From Methanomicrobiales archaeon (lineage in GTDB: Archaea > Halobacteriota > Methanomicrobia > Methanomicrobiales > JACTUA01), in NCBI GenBank assembly GCA_028678635.1, contig JAJRDC010000125.1, forward strand, positions 1 through 8,013: a stretch of 8,013 nucleotides of DNA, written 5' to 3'. A model generated the notes under the pieces. That model saw only the letters and a list, made by a program, of their open reading frames with translations, did no database searches and had not been told where the DNA came from. Position numbers and translations under genes: made by a program. Below are positions 1-6,772 of the stretch, in pieces; the first letter of the stretch is position 1; each line of letters begins with the position of its first letter.

Positions 1-175
1 TTGTCCTGCAGAGTGACGCTGACGTGCCTTTACGAGGTTCGACTCCATGCATCGCAGACGATACCGCCCCGACCGGATCCTCCGGGATCCTGTACCGGCC
101 TCACTTCCTCCAGACAGGGAGGGGGAAACCGGGTACCCAGACGAGAGACCCGTAACCAATCTCCGTGTGCCTTAC

Positions 176-197
176 CCCCGCAGGTTCCCCTGCGGGG
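176..197 (+). promoter_or_regulatory. Perfect 9-bp hairpin upstream of the metalloprotease start
   Basis: CCCCGCAGG (176-184) and its exact complement CCTGCGGGG (189-197) flank a TTCC loop. The hairpin ends 41 nt before GTG 239. No T-run follows, so it is not a typical terminator. It could be a leader-RNA structure of the protease gene, or a structure at the end of an upstream transcript. The rest of 1-238 shows no gene I trust, no clear TATA element and no strong ribosome site. A second small hairpin, GGATCC-TCCG-GGATCC, lies at 75-90. Confidence 0.4.
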
Positions 198-238
198 TTC
201 CAGGGAATCCGGGCAGCGCCGGGTTCCATCGCAGCCAG

Positions 239-3200
239 GTGAAGAGGAAGCCGGGGAGGGCAGGGATCCCCGAGGGTTGTGCCATTTGTGCCATCCTCTT
301 CCTGGTGGTCCTGGCCCTGCTCGTCGTTCCGGCCCAGGCCATCCCGCCGGAGGGTGGCTGTCCGGCCGGTGAGCACCTGATCATTGACGTGGGTGCTCCC
401 CGTGCCGTGCTCCCCGGTACCGACGTCTACCTCCACGCGAGTGCCATCTACCTGATCATCTCCCGGGACTGTGATCCCCTCTCCTACACGCTGGACGAGA
501 TCGGTTCGTTCTCATCGATCTCATGGGAGTTCCTCCCTGACCAGGGGAACGTGGGGACCATGGTGGACGAGAGCACGCTAGATCCCCATTTCCTGGCCGA
601 GGTGACAGGGGTCTACGTGGTCCGATTCTCGGGAACAGCCGATATCGTCTCGCCGGCGAATGGTGAATTCAAACGCCTGGATTTCGAGCAGGACGTCCCG
701 GTACAGGTGGGTGACAGCCCCGCCGATATCTTTGTCGAGGGCGTGGAGATCACCCAGGCCGCTCAGATCCAGGAGGCCGTGGAATCGATGCTCTACCTGA
801 GCAACGAGATCGTGCCGCTCGTTGAAGGGAAGATGACGGTGATCCGGGTGTACCCGGGGGTGCAGAACTCCTCGGTCTCCCTGGACGGGGTAGAGGCCCT
901 GGTGGAGGTGGAAACTTCGGGGGGATCCACGTTCCGGCCGAGTCCCCTCTGGTCGTCGCCCACCACGACTCCGACGACATCGGCCAACCTCTCGCCCCTC
1001 ATCTCCCGCAGGGATAACCAGACGCTTTCCGTGAATTTCCTCCTGATGCCCTGGCAGGCGCAGGGCACGGTCACCGTCCGCGCCACGGTGAATCCGGGCT
1101 GGAAGGTGAAGGAGATGGATTACACCAACAACCGGGAGTCCATGACCGTTATCTTTGAGGAAGCCCGTCCCTTCAATATTCACTTCATCCCTGTCCACTA
1201 CAACCGGTCCGGGGTGGATCTCACACCTGTGGCGGCCGAGTCGGCACCGTTGATCAGCTACCTGCGCAGAACATTTCCGGTCCCCTTCACCGGGAAGGTG
1301 AACATGTGGCCGGTGACCCAGGAGATCAACTATTCCCTGGTACCCGACAGGGGCTGGAAGGATCTTGTCGGTTACGTGGTCATTCTTGTGGGCTGCAACA
1401 CCGGGATATGTGCCGGGAGCCCCGGTTCCCTGGGGCCATTTCCCTACGGGAGTGATCCCCATTTCTACGGGCTGGTACCCAACGGAACCCCAACCTGTGA
1501 TATGTCGGGATGCAATCTCGGCTATGGCCTGTATGATCACCTGGCGGCGGCCGGCCTCGGAGGGTGCGCAGGGGTGCCCGGCACCTGCGGCCCATCGTTG
1601 TGGGCCCAGGATGGAGGCGAGACGTTCACCCACGAGCTGGCCCACAACTACAACCGGCGCCACGCCGCCTCCCCCGGCGGGGGCGAGAAGCAGGTGGACA
1701 GCAATTACCGGCCTGTCGGGGGTTTCATCGGTGACGCGGGATTTGATTCCGAGCGGAACCTGGCCATCCCCCGGTTCAACTTTGACATCATGACCTACCA
1801 GTCCAACCTGTGGATCGGGCCGTACACCTCCCGGGCACTCTTCAACAAGCTGGAGGCCGGTATCGCCCCGGGACAGGGCCCGAACGAGCCCCGCGAGTTC
1901 GTGGAAGTGTCAGGGATCATCGAGGGCACGGTCGGCCAGGAAACCGCGAATATCCTGCCGCTCTACCGCTTTATGGACAGGATGGATCCCGTCCCGCCGG
2001 AACCCGGCCACTACGCGGTGGAGCTCTGGAACGGGTCCACGGCGACACGGCTCTCCCAGTACTCCTTCGAGCCCCGGGAGTTCTCGGCAAACCTTGAGGT
2101 TCCGGGTTCCTTCTTCCTGGTCTTTGTCCCCTGGGTGGAGGGGACGGACCTGGTGCGGGTGGTCCGTTCCGGGGATACCTTGGCAGAGATCCCGGTGAGC
2201 CCGAATCCGCCATTCGTGGCCTTCACCGCCCCTGCACCGGGCACCTCCCTTATCGGCCAACAGGTGATCGCGTGGACCGCCGGTGACCCGGATGGGGACA
2301 CGCTCACATCCCGGATCCAGTACAGCGCAGACGGCGGAAACTCCTGGCGGAACGTGGCCGTCTCCCTCACCGAACAGGTGCATCTCCTGGATACCTCCCG
2401 GCTCCCGGGGACCGATGATGCCTACCTCCGCGTGATGGTGAGCGACGGGGTGAACACCGCGCTCGCAACCGCCGGCCCGTTCCATGTACCTCCCAAGATC
2501 CCGCTGGCCGTCATCGCCGCTGGTGATGACGTCATCTTCCCGGCCGGAACCGGCGCATCCATCGGGGGATTTGCCGTGGATCCGGAGGACGGCTCCGTGA
2601 GTGGCACGGGCCTCACCTGGACCTCGGACATCGACGGGCCCCTGGGAACCGGCGAGACGTTCCAGGCGAGCCTCCTCTCCCCGGGGGTCCATCGCCTGAC
2701 ACTGACAGCCCGGGACAGTTCCGGAATGACCGGCGAAAGCTCCCTCACCGTCACGGTACTCCCCACGTTCACCCTCCCCGGCCAGGTGGAACTGACGGTT
2801 CTCGCAACGGGTCCCGCGGGTGAACCCCTGGAGGGGACGTTCCGGGTCGTCTCGGCAGGGAGGACCATCGAGGACCGTACGCCCCTGAGCGTTTCCGTGG
2901 AAGCCGGGGCTGAGGTCGAGGCCGAGGCCCCGGCCGAGATCGCCGATGGGGCCGGGACGCTCCGGTTCCTGCGCTGGGAGCGGAACGGGGTCCCGCAGGG
3001 AGGGCGGGTGATCCGGTTCACGGCCGATGCCGTCACCGATCTGACGGCCGTCTACCAGGCGGTGATCCCCGGCTTCATCGTCAATGCCGGCGTGGATGCC
3101 ACCGTGGACGAGGGGAGCCCGTTCACCGGTTCCGGGAGCTTCACGGATCCCTCGTCGGCGGCATGGATCGCGACGGTGGACTACGGTGACGGATCCGGGG

Positions 3201-4216
3201 TCGTCCCCCTCGCCCTGGAAGACCATGCGTTCTCCCTCGGTCATACCTACGGTGACAACGGCGTGTACACGGTGACAGTGACCGTCACGAACGTGGAGGG
3301 GAACACCGCGGCGGACGAGCTCACCGTCACTGTCCTGAACGTGGCGCCAGTCGTGGATGCCGGTCTGGATGCCTTCCTGAACCAGGACGTCTCCCTTGCC
3401 GGGTCCGGGACATTCACGGATCCCGGTGCCGACACATGGACCGCCACCGTTGACTATGGCGATGGCACAGGGATCCTTCCCCTGCCCCTGTCCGGGAAAG
3501 GCTTCACCCTCTCCCACGCGTACGCTGCCCCCGGCACGTACACCGTCACCGTCACGGTCACGGACGATGAACTGGGCACCGGGACCGACACCCTGGCGGC
3601 CCTCGTGATCCCGGACCGGATACCGGTGACCGCGGACACCTACGTGGATTCCGGCTTCACGACAGTCCTTGACAGGAACGGGAGGAGGGTCCCGGTCAGG
3701 GACGTGAACCTCGGGGCCGGCACCGGCCTCTCCGTCGTGAGGGGCCAGGTGGGAGGCGCGGGCGGTCTCCTCTACTGGAAGGGAACCCTCCTCTCCGCAG
3801 ACCTGCCCCCGCTCCCCCCGGCGCTTGTCAGGAACGCTACCCTCCACCTTTACCACACGACCATCCATGACGAGCGGGTGTCAGCCTTCCGGATGCTCGT
3901 GGACTGGAAAGAGACCGGGGCCACCTTCAGCCGGCCCGATACCGCCGCCCCGTCATGGGCGTCGGGGTGGTACCCTGGCGGGAACTACGCCTCCCAGCAT
4001 ACTGCCGTGACACCCGTCGGCGTGGAAGAGGGCTGGTACGCGTGGAACGTGACCGCCGATGTGGGATCCTTCCTCTCAGGAGCACCGAACCGGGGCTGGA
4101 TCCTCCTCTCTGCAGAGAACGGTCCCACCGATATCACCCCCACGGCGTTTGCTTCACGGGAAGCCGTCGCGGCTCTCCGGCCCTACCTGGAGATCCGGCT
4201 GGCAGGAAGCCCGTGA
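239..4216 (+). CDS. Secreted modular metzincin-type zinc metalloprotease with PKD and DNRLRE-like domains
   Basis: This is a predicted exported zinc endopeptidase of 1325 aa. I chose GTG 239 because a basic stretch, a hydrophobic core and a VPAQA cleavage site (after residue 34) follow directly. The frame stays open back to ATG 47, but that start would bury the signal peptide 65 residues in. No strong ribosome site precedes GTG 239. Residues 166-205 (VEGVEITQ...PLVEGKMTVIRVY) and a CARDB-like Ig fold (about 215-308, EMDYTNN) precede the catalytic domain (about 310-560). That domain has HELAHNYNRRH at 465-475 and a Met-turn DIMTY with Met518. Six Cys lie in three pairs (386/391, 420/425, 443/450). 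Then come a beta domain, Ig-like domains (about 656-751 and 757-842), an InlB-repeat-like segment (848-940), PKD domains (about 948-1035 and 1036-1124) and a DNRLRE/CBM96-like domain (1128-1325). There is no C-terminal membrane anchor. Substrate unknown. The metzincin Gly is Asn472. Confidence 0.88.
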   Translation: MKRKPGRAGIPEGCAICAILFLVVLALLVVPAQAIPPEGGCPAGEHLIIDVGAPRAVLPGTDVYLHASAIYLIISRDCDPLSYTLDEIGSFSSISWEFLPDQGNVGTMVDESTLDPHFLAEVTGVYVVRFSGTADIVSPANGEFKRLDFEQDVPVQVGDSPADIFVEGVEITQAAQIQEAVESMLYLSNEIVPLVEGKMTVIRVYPGVQNSSVSLDGVEALVEVETSGGSTFRPSPLWSSPTTTPTTSANLSPLISRRDNQTLSVNFLLMPWQAQGTVTVRATVNPGWKVKEMDYTNNRESMTVIFEEARPFNIHFIPVHYNRSGVDLTPVAAESAPLISYLRRTFPVPFTGKVNMWPVTQEINYSLVPDRGWKDLVGYVVILVGCNTGICAGSPGSLGPFPYGSDPHFYGLVPNGTPTCDMSGCNLGYGLYDHLAAAGLGGCAGVPGTCGPSLWAQDGGETFTHELAHNYNRRHAASPGGGEKQVDSNYRPVGGFIGDAGFDSERNLAIPRFNFDIMTYQSNLWIGPYTSRALFNKLEAGIAPGQGPNEPREFVEVSGIIEGTVGQETANILPLYRFMDRMDPVPPEPGHYAVELWNGSTATRLSQYSFEPREFSANLEVPGSFFLVFVPWVEGTDLVRVVRSGDTLAEIPVSPNPPFVAFTAPAPGTSLIGQQVIAWTAGDPDGDTLTSRIQYSADGGNSWRNVAVSLTEQVHLLDTSRLPGTDDAYLRVMVSDGVNTALATAGPFHVPPKIPLAVIAAGDDVIFPAGTGASIGGFAVDPEDGSVSGTGLTWTSDIDGPLGTGETFQASLLSPGVHRLTLTARDSSGMTGESSLTVTVLPTFTLPGQVELTVLATGPAGEPLEGTFRVVSAGRTIEDRTPLSVSVEAGAEVEAEAPAEIADGAGTLRFLRWERNGVPQGGRVIRFTADAVTDLTAVYQAVIPGFIVNAGVDATVDEGSPFTGSGSFTDPSSAAWIATVDYGDGSGVVPLALEDHAFSLGHTYGDNGVYTVTVTVTNVEGNTAADELTVTVLNVAPVVDAGLDAFLNQDVSLAGSGTFTDPGADTWTATVDYGDGTGILPLPLSGKGFTLSHAYAAPGTYTVTVTVTDDELGTGTDTLAALVIPDRIPVTADTYVDSGFTTVLDRNGRRVPVRDVNLGAGTGLSVVRGQVGGAGGLLYWKGTLLSADLPPLPPALVRNATLHLYHTTIHDERVSAFRMLVDWKETGATFSRPDTAAPSWASGWYPGGNYASQHTAVTPVGVEEGWYAWNVTADVGSFLSGAPNRGWILLSAENGPTDITPTAFASREAVAALRPYLEIRLAGSP
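3080..3613 (+). repeat. Tandem pair of PKD domain coding units
   Basis: Two adjacent units of about 88 codons encode PKD folds in the protease C-terminal half. Both begin with a V-x-A-G-x-D motif, contain TVDYGDG followed by a hydrophobic PL segment, then a (G/S)H(T/A)Y turn, and end in YTVTVTVT. Some third positions differ between the copies, so the duplication is not recent. PKD domains usually act as spacers or adhesive modules in archaeal surface proteins. Confidence 0.75.
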
Positions 4217-4219
4217 TTA

Positions 4220-4232
4220 CCCCCCCCTTTTT
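4220..4232 (+). terminator. Pyrimidine tract terminator after the metalloprotease gene
   Basis: Eight C (4220-4227) followed by five T (4228-4232) begin 4 nt after the stop codon. Archaeal RNA polymerase terminates at T-rich tracts without needing a hairpin, so this is a plausible 3' end. Confidence 0.45.
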
Positions 4233-4379
4233 CTGGCGTGTCCAGGCTTCCGGCGGCCAATCCCGGGCTACTGGGGTGGGAAACCGGAGCACAGGAGTAT
4301 GGTATTCCAACGACACGGAAAACAGCCGTCAGGGAGGAGAACCGCCGGCCGTCGTGTTTCCCTGCGGCTCAGGGGCGGG

Positions 4380-4424
4380 AAAAAAGAGTTGACAACGGGA
4401 ACCGCAGGGGAACCCGTCCCGTTG
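4380..4424 (-). terminator. Hairpin plus T6 terminator for the minus-strand membrane protein gene
   Basis: Read on the minus strand, CAACGGGA (complement of 4417-4424) pairs with TCCCGTTG (complement of 4393-4400) across a 16-nt loop. Seven nucleotides later comes a run of six T (4380-4385). The structure begins 50 nt past the stop codon at 4474. A second hairpin, CCCTG/CAGGG (4360-4364 with 4370-4374), lies just beyond the T-run. The rest of 4217-4473 holds no gene I can support. Confidence 0.5.
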
Positions 4425-4473
4425 CAGACCGCGATCACGCCGGCCTTCCTCTGGGGCAGCCTGGCTGAATGCT

Positions 4474-4806
4474 TCAGATGGGACCGGCGAGGGTGGGCAG
4501 GAACGGGCTGATGAGGGATGTCACAATCCACACGATCACGGCAATAAGCAGGGCCTTGATCCAGCCGATAGCGTACAGGAACTGCAGGGCCACCAGCCAG
4601 ATGATCCCCGCGATGAATGCGGCGATAAATCCGTTCCCCAGCAGGTACAGGACGATCGTGTAAATCACCGTGCCTGCAAGGGCAGCGATGATTGCGGTGA
4701 TGATCCCTTCTGACTGACCGAACAATTTTGTGATGACGAAGATGATAATCGTGGAGACGATCAGCGCGATGATGAACGCCAATCCAATCGAGACAGTCGA
4801 TACCAT
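4474..4806 (-). CDS. Small four-helix integral membrane protein of unknown function
   Basis: The product is 110 aa and almost wholly hydrophobic, with four predicted membrane helices at about 5-26, 35-56, 58-79 and 84-103. Short polar turns separate them (TKLFGQSEG at 26-34 and LGNG at 56-59). I start at ATG 4806 because GAGGGG (complement of 4813-4818) sits 6 nt upstream. The open frame continues to 4848, but the extra 14 residues (MSDRLLPC...) are polar and lack such a site. It has no catalytic motif, no Cys and no signal peptide. It lies 71 nt downstream of the lipoprotein gene on the same strand. A T-rich element at 4850-4859 could give it its own promoter. I do not recognise a named family, and function is unknown. 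Confidence 0.82.
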   Translation of the reverse strand: MVSTVSIGLAFIIALIVSTIIIFVITKLFGQSEGIITAIIAALAGTVIYTIVLYLLGNGFIAAFIAGIIWLVALQFLYAIGWIKALLIAVIVWIVTSLISPFLPTLAGPI

Positions 4807-4853
4807 AGACTTCCCCTCATCCCTACAGGGTAATAACCTATCTGACACCTTTC

Positions 4854-4888
4854 AAAAAGTGATGAATGGGTCCGGGGTCATCCCCCGG
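4854..4888 (-). terminator. Possible terminator of the lipoprotein gene
   Basis: On the minus strand, CCGGGG (complement of 4883-4888) pairs with CCCCGG (complement of 4872-4877) around a GATGA loop that contains the TGA stop. TTTTT follows at 4858-4854. The same T-rich stretch (CTTTTTGAAA) could instead be a TATA-like element for the membrane protein gene downstream, since it lies about 45-50 nt before that start. Confidence 0.3.
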
Positions 4889-5486
4889 CCTGGAGCTTCA
4901 GCCGGACATCCACCAGGGCCCCGTGGAGGGTCAGGTGATACCTCCCCGGCGCCGTGAAGGCCATCTTCTTCGTGGTCTCGCTGGAGAACGCCCGGTTGAA
5001 GCCTTCCTGCCCGATCACGGTGCCGGAACCCGCATCCCTGACGGTGAGGATGAAGAAACAGTAGTTGGGATTGGGATTCCCCGGTGTCACCGTGAACGTA
5101 ATGACGAGAGGTGCCTTCACCACGTCAGCAACAAGGGCTTCGGAATGGTATTTCAGGGGGTAAGTGGCATCGTGGAAGGTGACGAGTGGCTTTCCTCCTT
5201 CCCCGTACTCGGCAATGTTCGTCACGAAACGGGGCGAGATCTCATAGGGCTGGGGGTCCGGATAGGGGGCTGCGGCGGAGACGGTACTTTGCTGCACCGA
5301 AGTCGGGGGTGACACGGCCGCTGGCGTGGAGGAGGGGGATGGGGAAGGTGTTCCTGCGGTCGTTGTCGCGGGGGGTGACGTGGCTGGTGCTCCTGCCGGT
5401 GATTCAGAGCACCCGGTTATCACAAGAGCAAGAACCAGGATCAGGACGAGGGCAGGAAGCAGGGACCAGGCATGCGGATGTTGCAT
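4878..5486 (-). CDS. Predicted lipoprotein with Thr/Ser/Pro linker and beta-sandwich-like domain
   Basis: The product is about 202 aa. A hydrophobic N-terminal segment ends in the lipobox ITGC, whose Cys (residue 26 from the second ATG) would be lipid-modified and hold the protein on the outer face of the membrane. Residues about 29-70 are a Ser/Thr/Pro/Ala linker, typical of archaeal surface lipoproteins. The C-terminal 125 residues look like a beta-sandwich (alternating strands such as APLVITFTV and GRYHLTLHG) with one internal Cys in PNYCFF. Two ATG codons are adjacent (5489 and 5486). AGGAG at 5493-5497 is 3 nt from the first and 6 nt from the second, so I prefer 5486. It diverges from the DUF4389-like gene and lies upstream of the membrane protein at 4806. 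I cannot name a family or ligand. Confidence 0.8.
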   Translation of the reverse strand: MQHPHAWSLLPALVLILVLALVITGCSESPAGAPATSPPATTTAGTPSPSPSSTPAAVSPPTSVQQSTVSAAAPYPDPQPYEISPRFVTNIAEYGEGGKPLVTFHDATYPLKYHSEALVADVVKAPLVITFTVTPGNPNPNYCFFILTVRDAGSGTVIGQEGFNRAFSSETTKKMAFTAPGRYHLTLHGALVDVRLKLQAGG

Positions 5487-5527
5487 CATCCTCTCCTGTA
5501 CCGTCCCGGCCCATCAAGGATGCGGAT

Positions 5528-5539
5528 CCGGTGAACCGG
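5528..5539. promoter_or_regulatory. Inverted repeat in the divergent intergenic region
   Basis: CCGGT (5528-5532) and ACCGG (5535-5539) are separated by GA, giving a short dyad about midway between the divergent starts at 5486 and 5584. It could be an operator serving both genes, but five-base arms are common by chance in DNA this GC-rich. I see no convincing TATA element nearby on either strand. Confidence 0.25.
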
Positions 5540-5583
5540 TCGAAACACCTAATGGGGTGGGGGTTGACTCAGGAGTGATCTGC

Positions 5584-5913
5584 ATGGATACATCCGGGGA
5601 ATCCCTGAAAGAGCTCTTTGCGTACGAGAAGAGTGCCGGAAGGATTGAACTCCTGATCCGTATCGTGTACAGCATTCTGATCGGGATCGTGGCAGCTGTC
5701 TACGGCATCATCGCCGGCCTCTGCATGTGTGTCCAGTTCTTCGTGATCCTGGTCCTTGGCAGACGGAGCCGGGGGCTCTCCGAGTTCATCCGGGGCTACC
5801 TGGAGTATCATGTCCATGTCCTTTCCTACACCAGCCTGATGACCGATGGACGGCCCGGTATCCTCCCCCGGCCCGTGAAGATCTACGAGCGGGAAGGACC
5901 CCCCACCCCCTGA
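5584..5913 (+). CDS. DUF4389-like small membrane protein
   Basis: The product is 109 aa. A charged N-terminus (residues 1-22) is followed by a long hydrophobic stretch (about 23-58), enough for one long or two short membrane helices, and a cytosolic-type tail. The tail segment FIRGYLEYHVHVLSYTSLMTD followed by PGILP resembles the end of the DUF4389 domain as I recall it: a helix, then a Tyr/Leu-rich segment, then LLTD-x-x-P. That domain has no established function. I start at ATG 5584 because AGGAG (5570-5574) lies 9 nt upstream. The frame is open back to 5326, but that extension overlaps the divergent lipoprotein gene and shows no protein-like features. It is the first gene of a short plus-strand run, 25 nt ahead of the next gene. 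Confidence 0.82.
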   Translation: MDTSGESLKELFAYEKSAGRIELLIRIVYSILIGIVAAVYGIIAGLCMCVQFFVILVLGRRSRGLSEFIRGYLEYHVHVLSYTSLMTDGRPGILPRPVKIYEREGPPTP

Positions 5914-5938
5914 AATCCCTCAGGGAGGATTGATCCTC

Positions 5939-6178
5939 TTGAAGGTCCTCCACCTGCCGCTCGCCGCGGCGGCGATCGTGGCAGGGGCCATCGGCGGCTA
6001 CCTGATCTTCCAGTATATGTACCTCCCTGCCACCGGGGGCCTGGGCATCACCTTCCAGGGCCCCCTGCAGGCCCCGTACCTGATGGCAGGACAGGCCATC
6101 AATCTCCTGGTGCTCATCGCGTTCGTGATCGCCGGGGCGATCGTCGCCATTGCGATCGTCAGGGCTGTCACCGACTGA
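5939..6178 (+). CDS. Small two-helix membrane protein of unknown function, TTG start
   Basis: The product is 79 aa with hydrophobic segments at about 7-28 and 55-74. A Gly/Pro-rich loop (LPATGGLGITFQGPLQAP) joins them. Two in-frame TTG codons are possible, at 5930 and 5939. GGGAGGA at 5923-5929 touches the first but is 9 nt from the second, so I chose 5939, giving MKVLHLPL. The gene lies 25 nt after the DUF4389-like gene and 82 nt before the ferritin gene, so co-transcription with the former is likely. It has no catalytic motif or Cys. It could be a partner of its membrane neighbour, but that is only position-based inference. I do not recognise a family. Confidence 0.7.
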   Translation: MKVLHLPLAAAAIVAGAIGGYLIFQYMYLPATGGLGITFQGPLQAPYLMAGQAINLLVLIAFVIAGAIVAIAIVRAVTD

Positions 6179-6260
6179 ATGGGCCGGGCAGGACAGGACA
6201 GGAGAACCATTATCAGACCCCGTGAGAGAGAGGTAGGATCGGAACTGAGGTGAACCCCGA

Positions 6261-6758
6261 ATGGGAACGAAAGGAACCACCATTGTCGGAATGGATGTGA
6301 AGGAACTGCTGGGCCTGCTGTACAAGGCCTTCTCGGACGAGTGGCTGGCCTATTACCAGTACTGGATCGGCTCCAAGGTGGTGCGGGGGCCCAACAAGGA
6401 GGCGGTCATCGCCGAGCTGACCCTCCATGCCACCGAAGAGCTGAACCATTCCGTCCTCCTCACCACCCGGATCATCCAGCTGGGCGGAACCCCGCCCCTG
6501 GCCCCTGCGGAATGGATGAAGCTCACCAACTGCGGCTACGAAGCCCCCACAGATCCCTTTGTGAAGAACGTCCTTGAGCAGAACATCAAAGGCGAGCAGT
6601 GCGCCATCACGGTGTACAACAAGCTCCTGGGCATCACAAAGGACAAGGACCCGGTCACCTACAATATCGTCCTCACCATCCTCCAGCAGGAGGTGGAGCA
6701 CGAGGAGGATCTCCAGGCGCTCCTGGAGGACTTCGAGCTGATGATGAGGCGGAAATAA
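6261..6758 (+). CDS. DPS-like (DPSL/thioferritin-type) ferritin family protein
   Basis: This 165-aa, all-helical protein should oxidise and store iron, probably using hydrogen peroxide, in a hollow cytosolic cage. A full di-iron ligand set is visible: E27 (helix A), E60 and H63 (ExxH, helix B), E112 (helix C), and E144 and H147 (ExxH, helix D). Classical Dps proteins bind iron between subunits, so an in-bundle site points to bacterioferritin or the DPSL class. Its only two Cys, C91 and C114, fit the Cys pair near the metal site of DPSL proteins, with C114 two residues after the helix C Glu. I recall the same spacing in the Sulfolobus protein but could not check it. ATG 6261 follows GAGGTGA (6247-6253) by 7 nt; ATG 6291 is a weaker alternative. 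The gene is the last of the plus-strand run and ends at a T8 tract. Confidence 0.85.
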   Translation: MGTKGTTIVGMDVKELLGLLYKAFSDEWLAYYQYWIGSKVVRGPNKEAVIAELTLHATEELNHSVLLTTRIIQLGGTPPLAPAEWMKLTNCGYEAPTDPFVKNVLEQNIKGEQCAITVYNKLLGITKDKDPVTYNIVLTILQQEVEHEEDLQALLEDFELMMRRK

Positions 6759-6764
6759 GATCCG

Positions 6765-6772
6765 TTTTTTTT
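6765..6772 (+). terminator. T8 terminator after the ferritin gene
   Basis: Eight T in a row begin 6 nt after the TAA stop, a typical archaeal T-tract terminator. The convergent TPR gene ends at 6805, so both 3' ends share this 46-nt gap. A weak dyad, CCGGT (6776-6780) with ACCGG (6797-6801), lies between them. Confidence 0.6.

Noticed and set aside
33..49. tRNA T-arm-like sequence GGTTCGACTCC
   Set aside because: The stem has a mismatch, no anticodon arm with T33 can be placed upstream, and no CCA or matching 5' acceptor strand is visible. Probably coincidental, although a tRNA fragment or attachment-site remnant cannot be wholly excluded.
75..90. GGATCC-TCCG-GGATCC hairpin
   Set aside because: GGATCC is itself a palindrome and GATCC strings are frequent throughout the window, so this small hairpin is not distinctive.
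578..1663. Minus-strand open frame (361 codons)
   Set aside because: It is antisense to the metalloprotease, including its active-site region. The composition is not protein-like and it has no ribosome site.
1910..3868. Long minus-strand open frame (652 codons)
   Set aside because: It lies entirely antisense to the metalloprotease gene. Its translation is rich in Gly, Arg, Asp and His with no hydrophobic core or domain, as expected for a shadow frame in GC-rich DNA.
4238..4511. Overlapping short plus-strand frames in the convergent gap
   Set aside because: They are Arg/Gly/Pro-rich, run through the terminator structures and into the antisense of the membrane protein gene, and lack convincing ribosome sites.
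5326..5583. N-terminal extension of the DUF4389-like protein
   Set aside because: It runs antisense through the lipoprotein N-terminus, lacks a ribosome site at its start, and a good site precedes ATG 5584.
5786..6325. Minus-strand open frame across the small membrane protein region
   Set aside because: It is antisense to three better-supported plus-strand genes and rich in charged residues with no recognisable domain.
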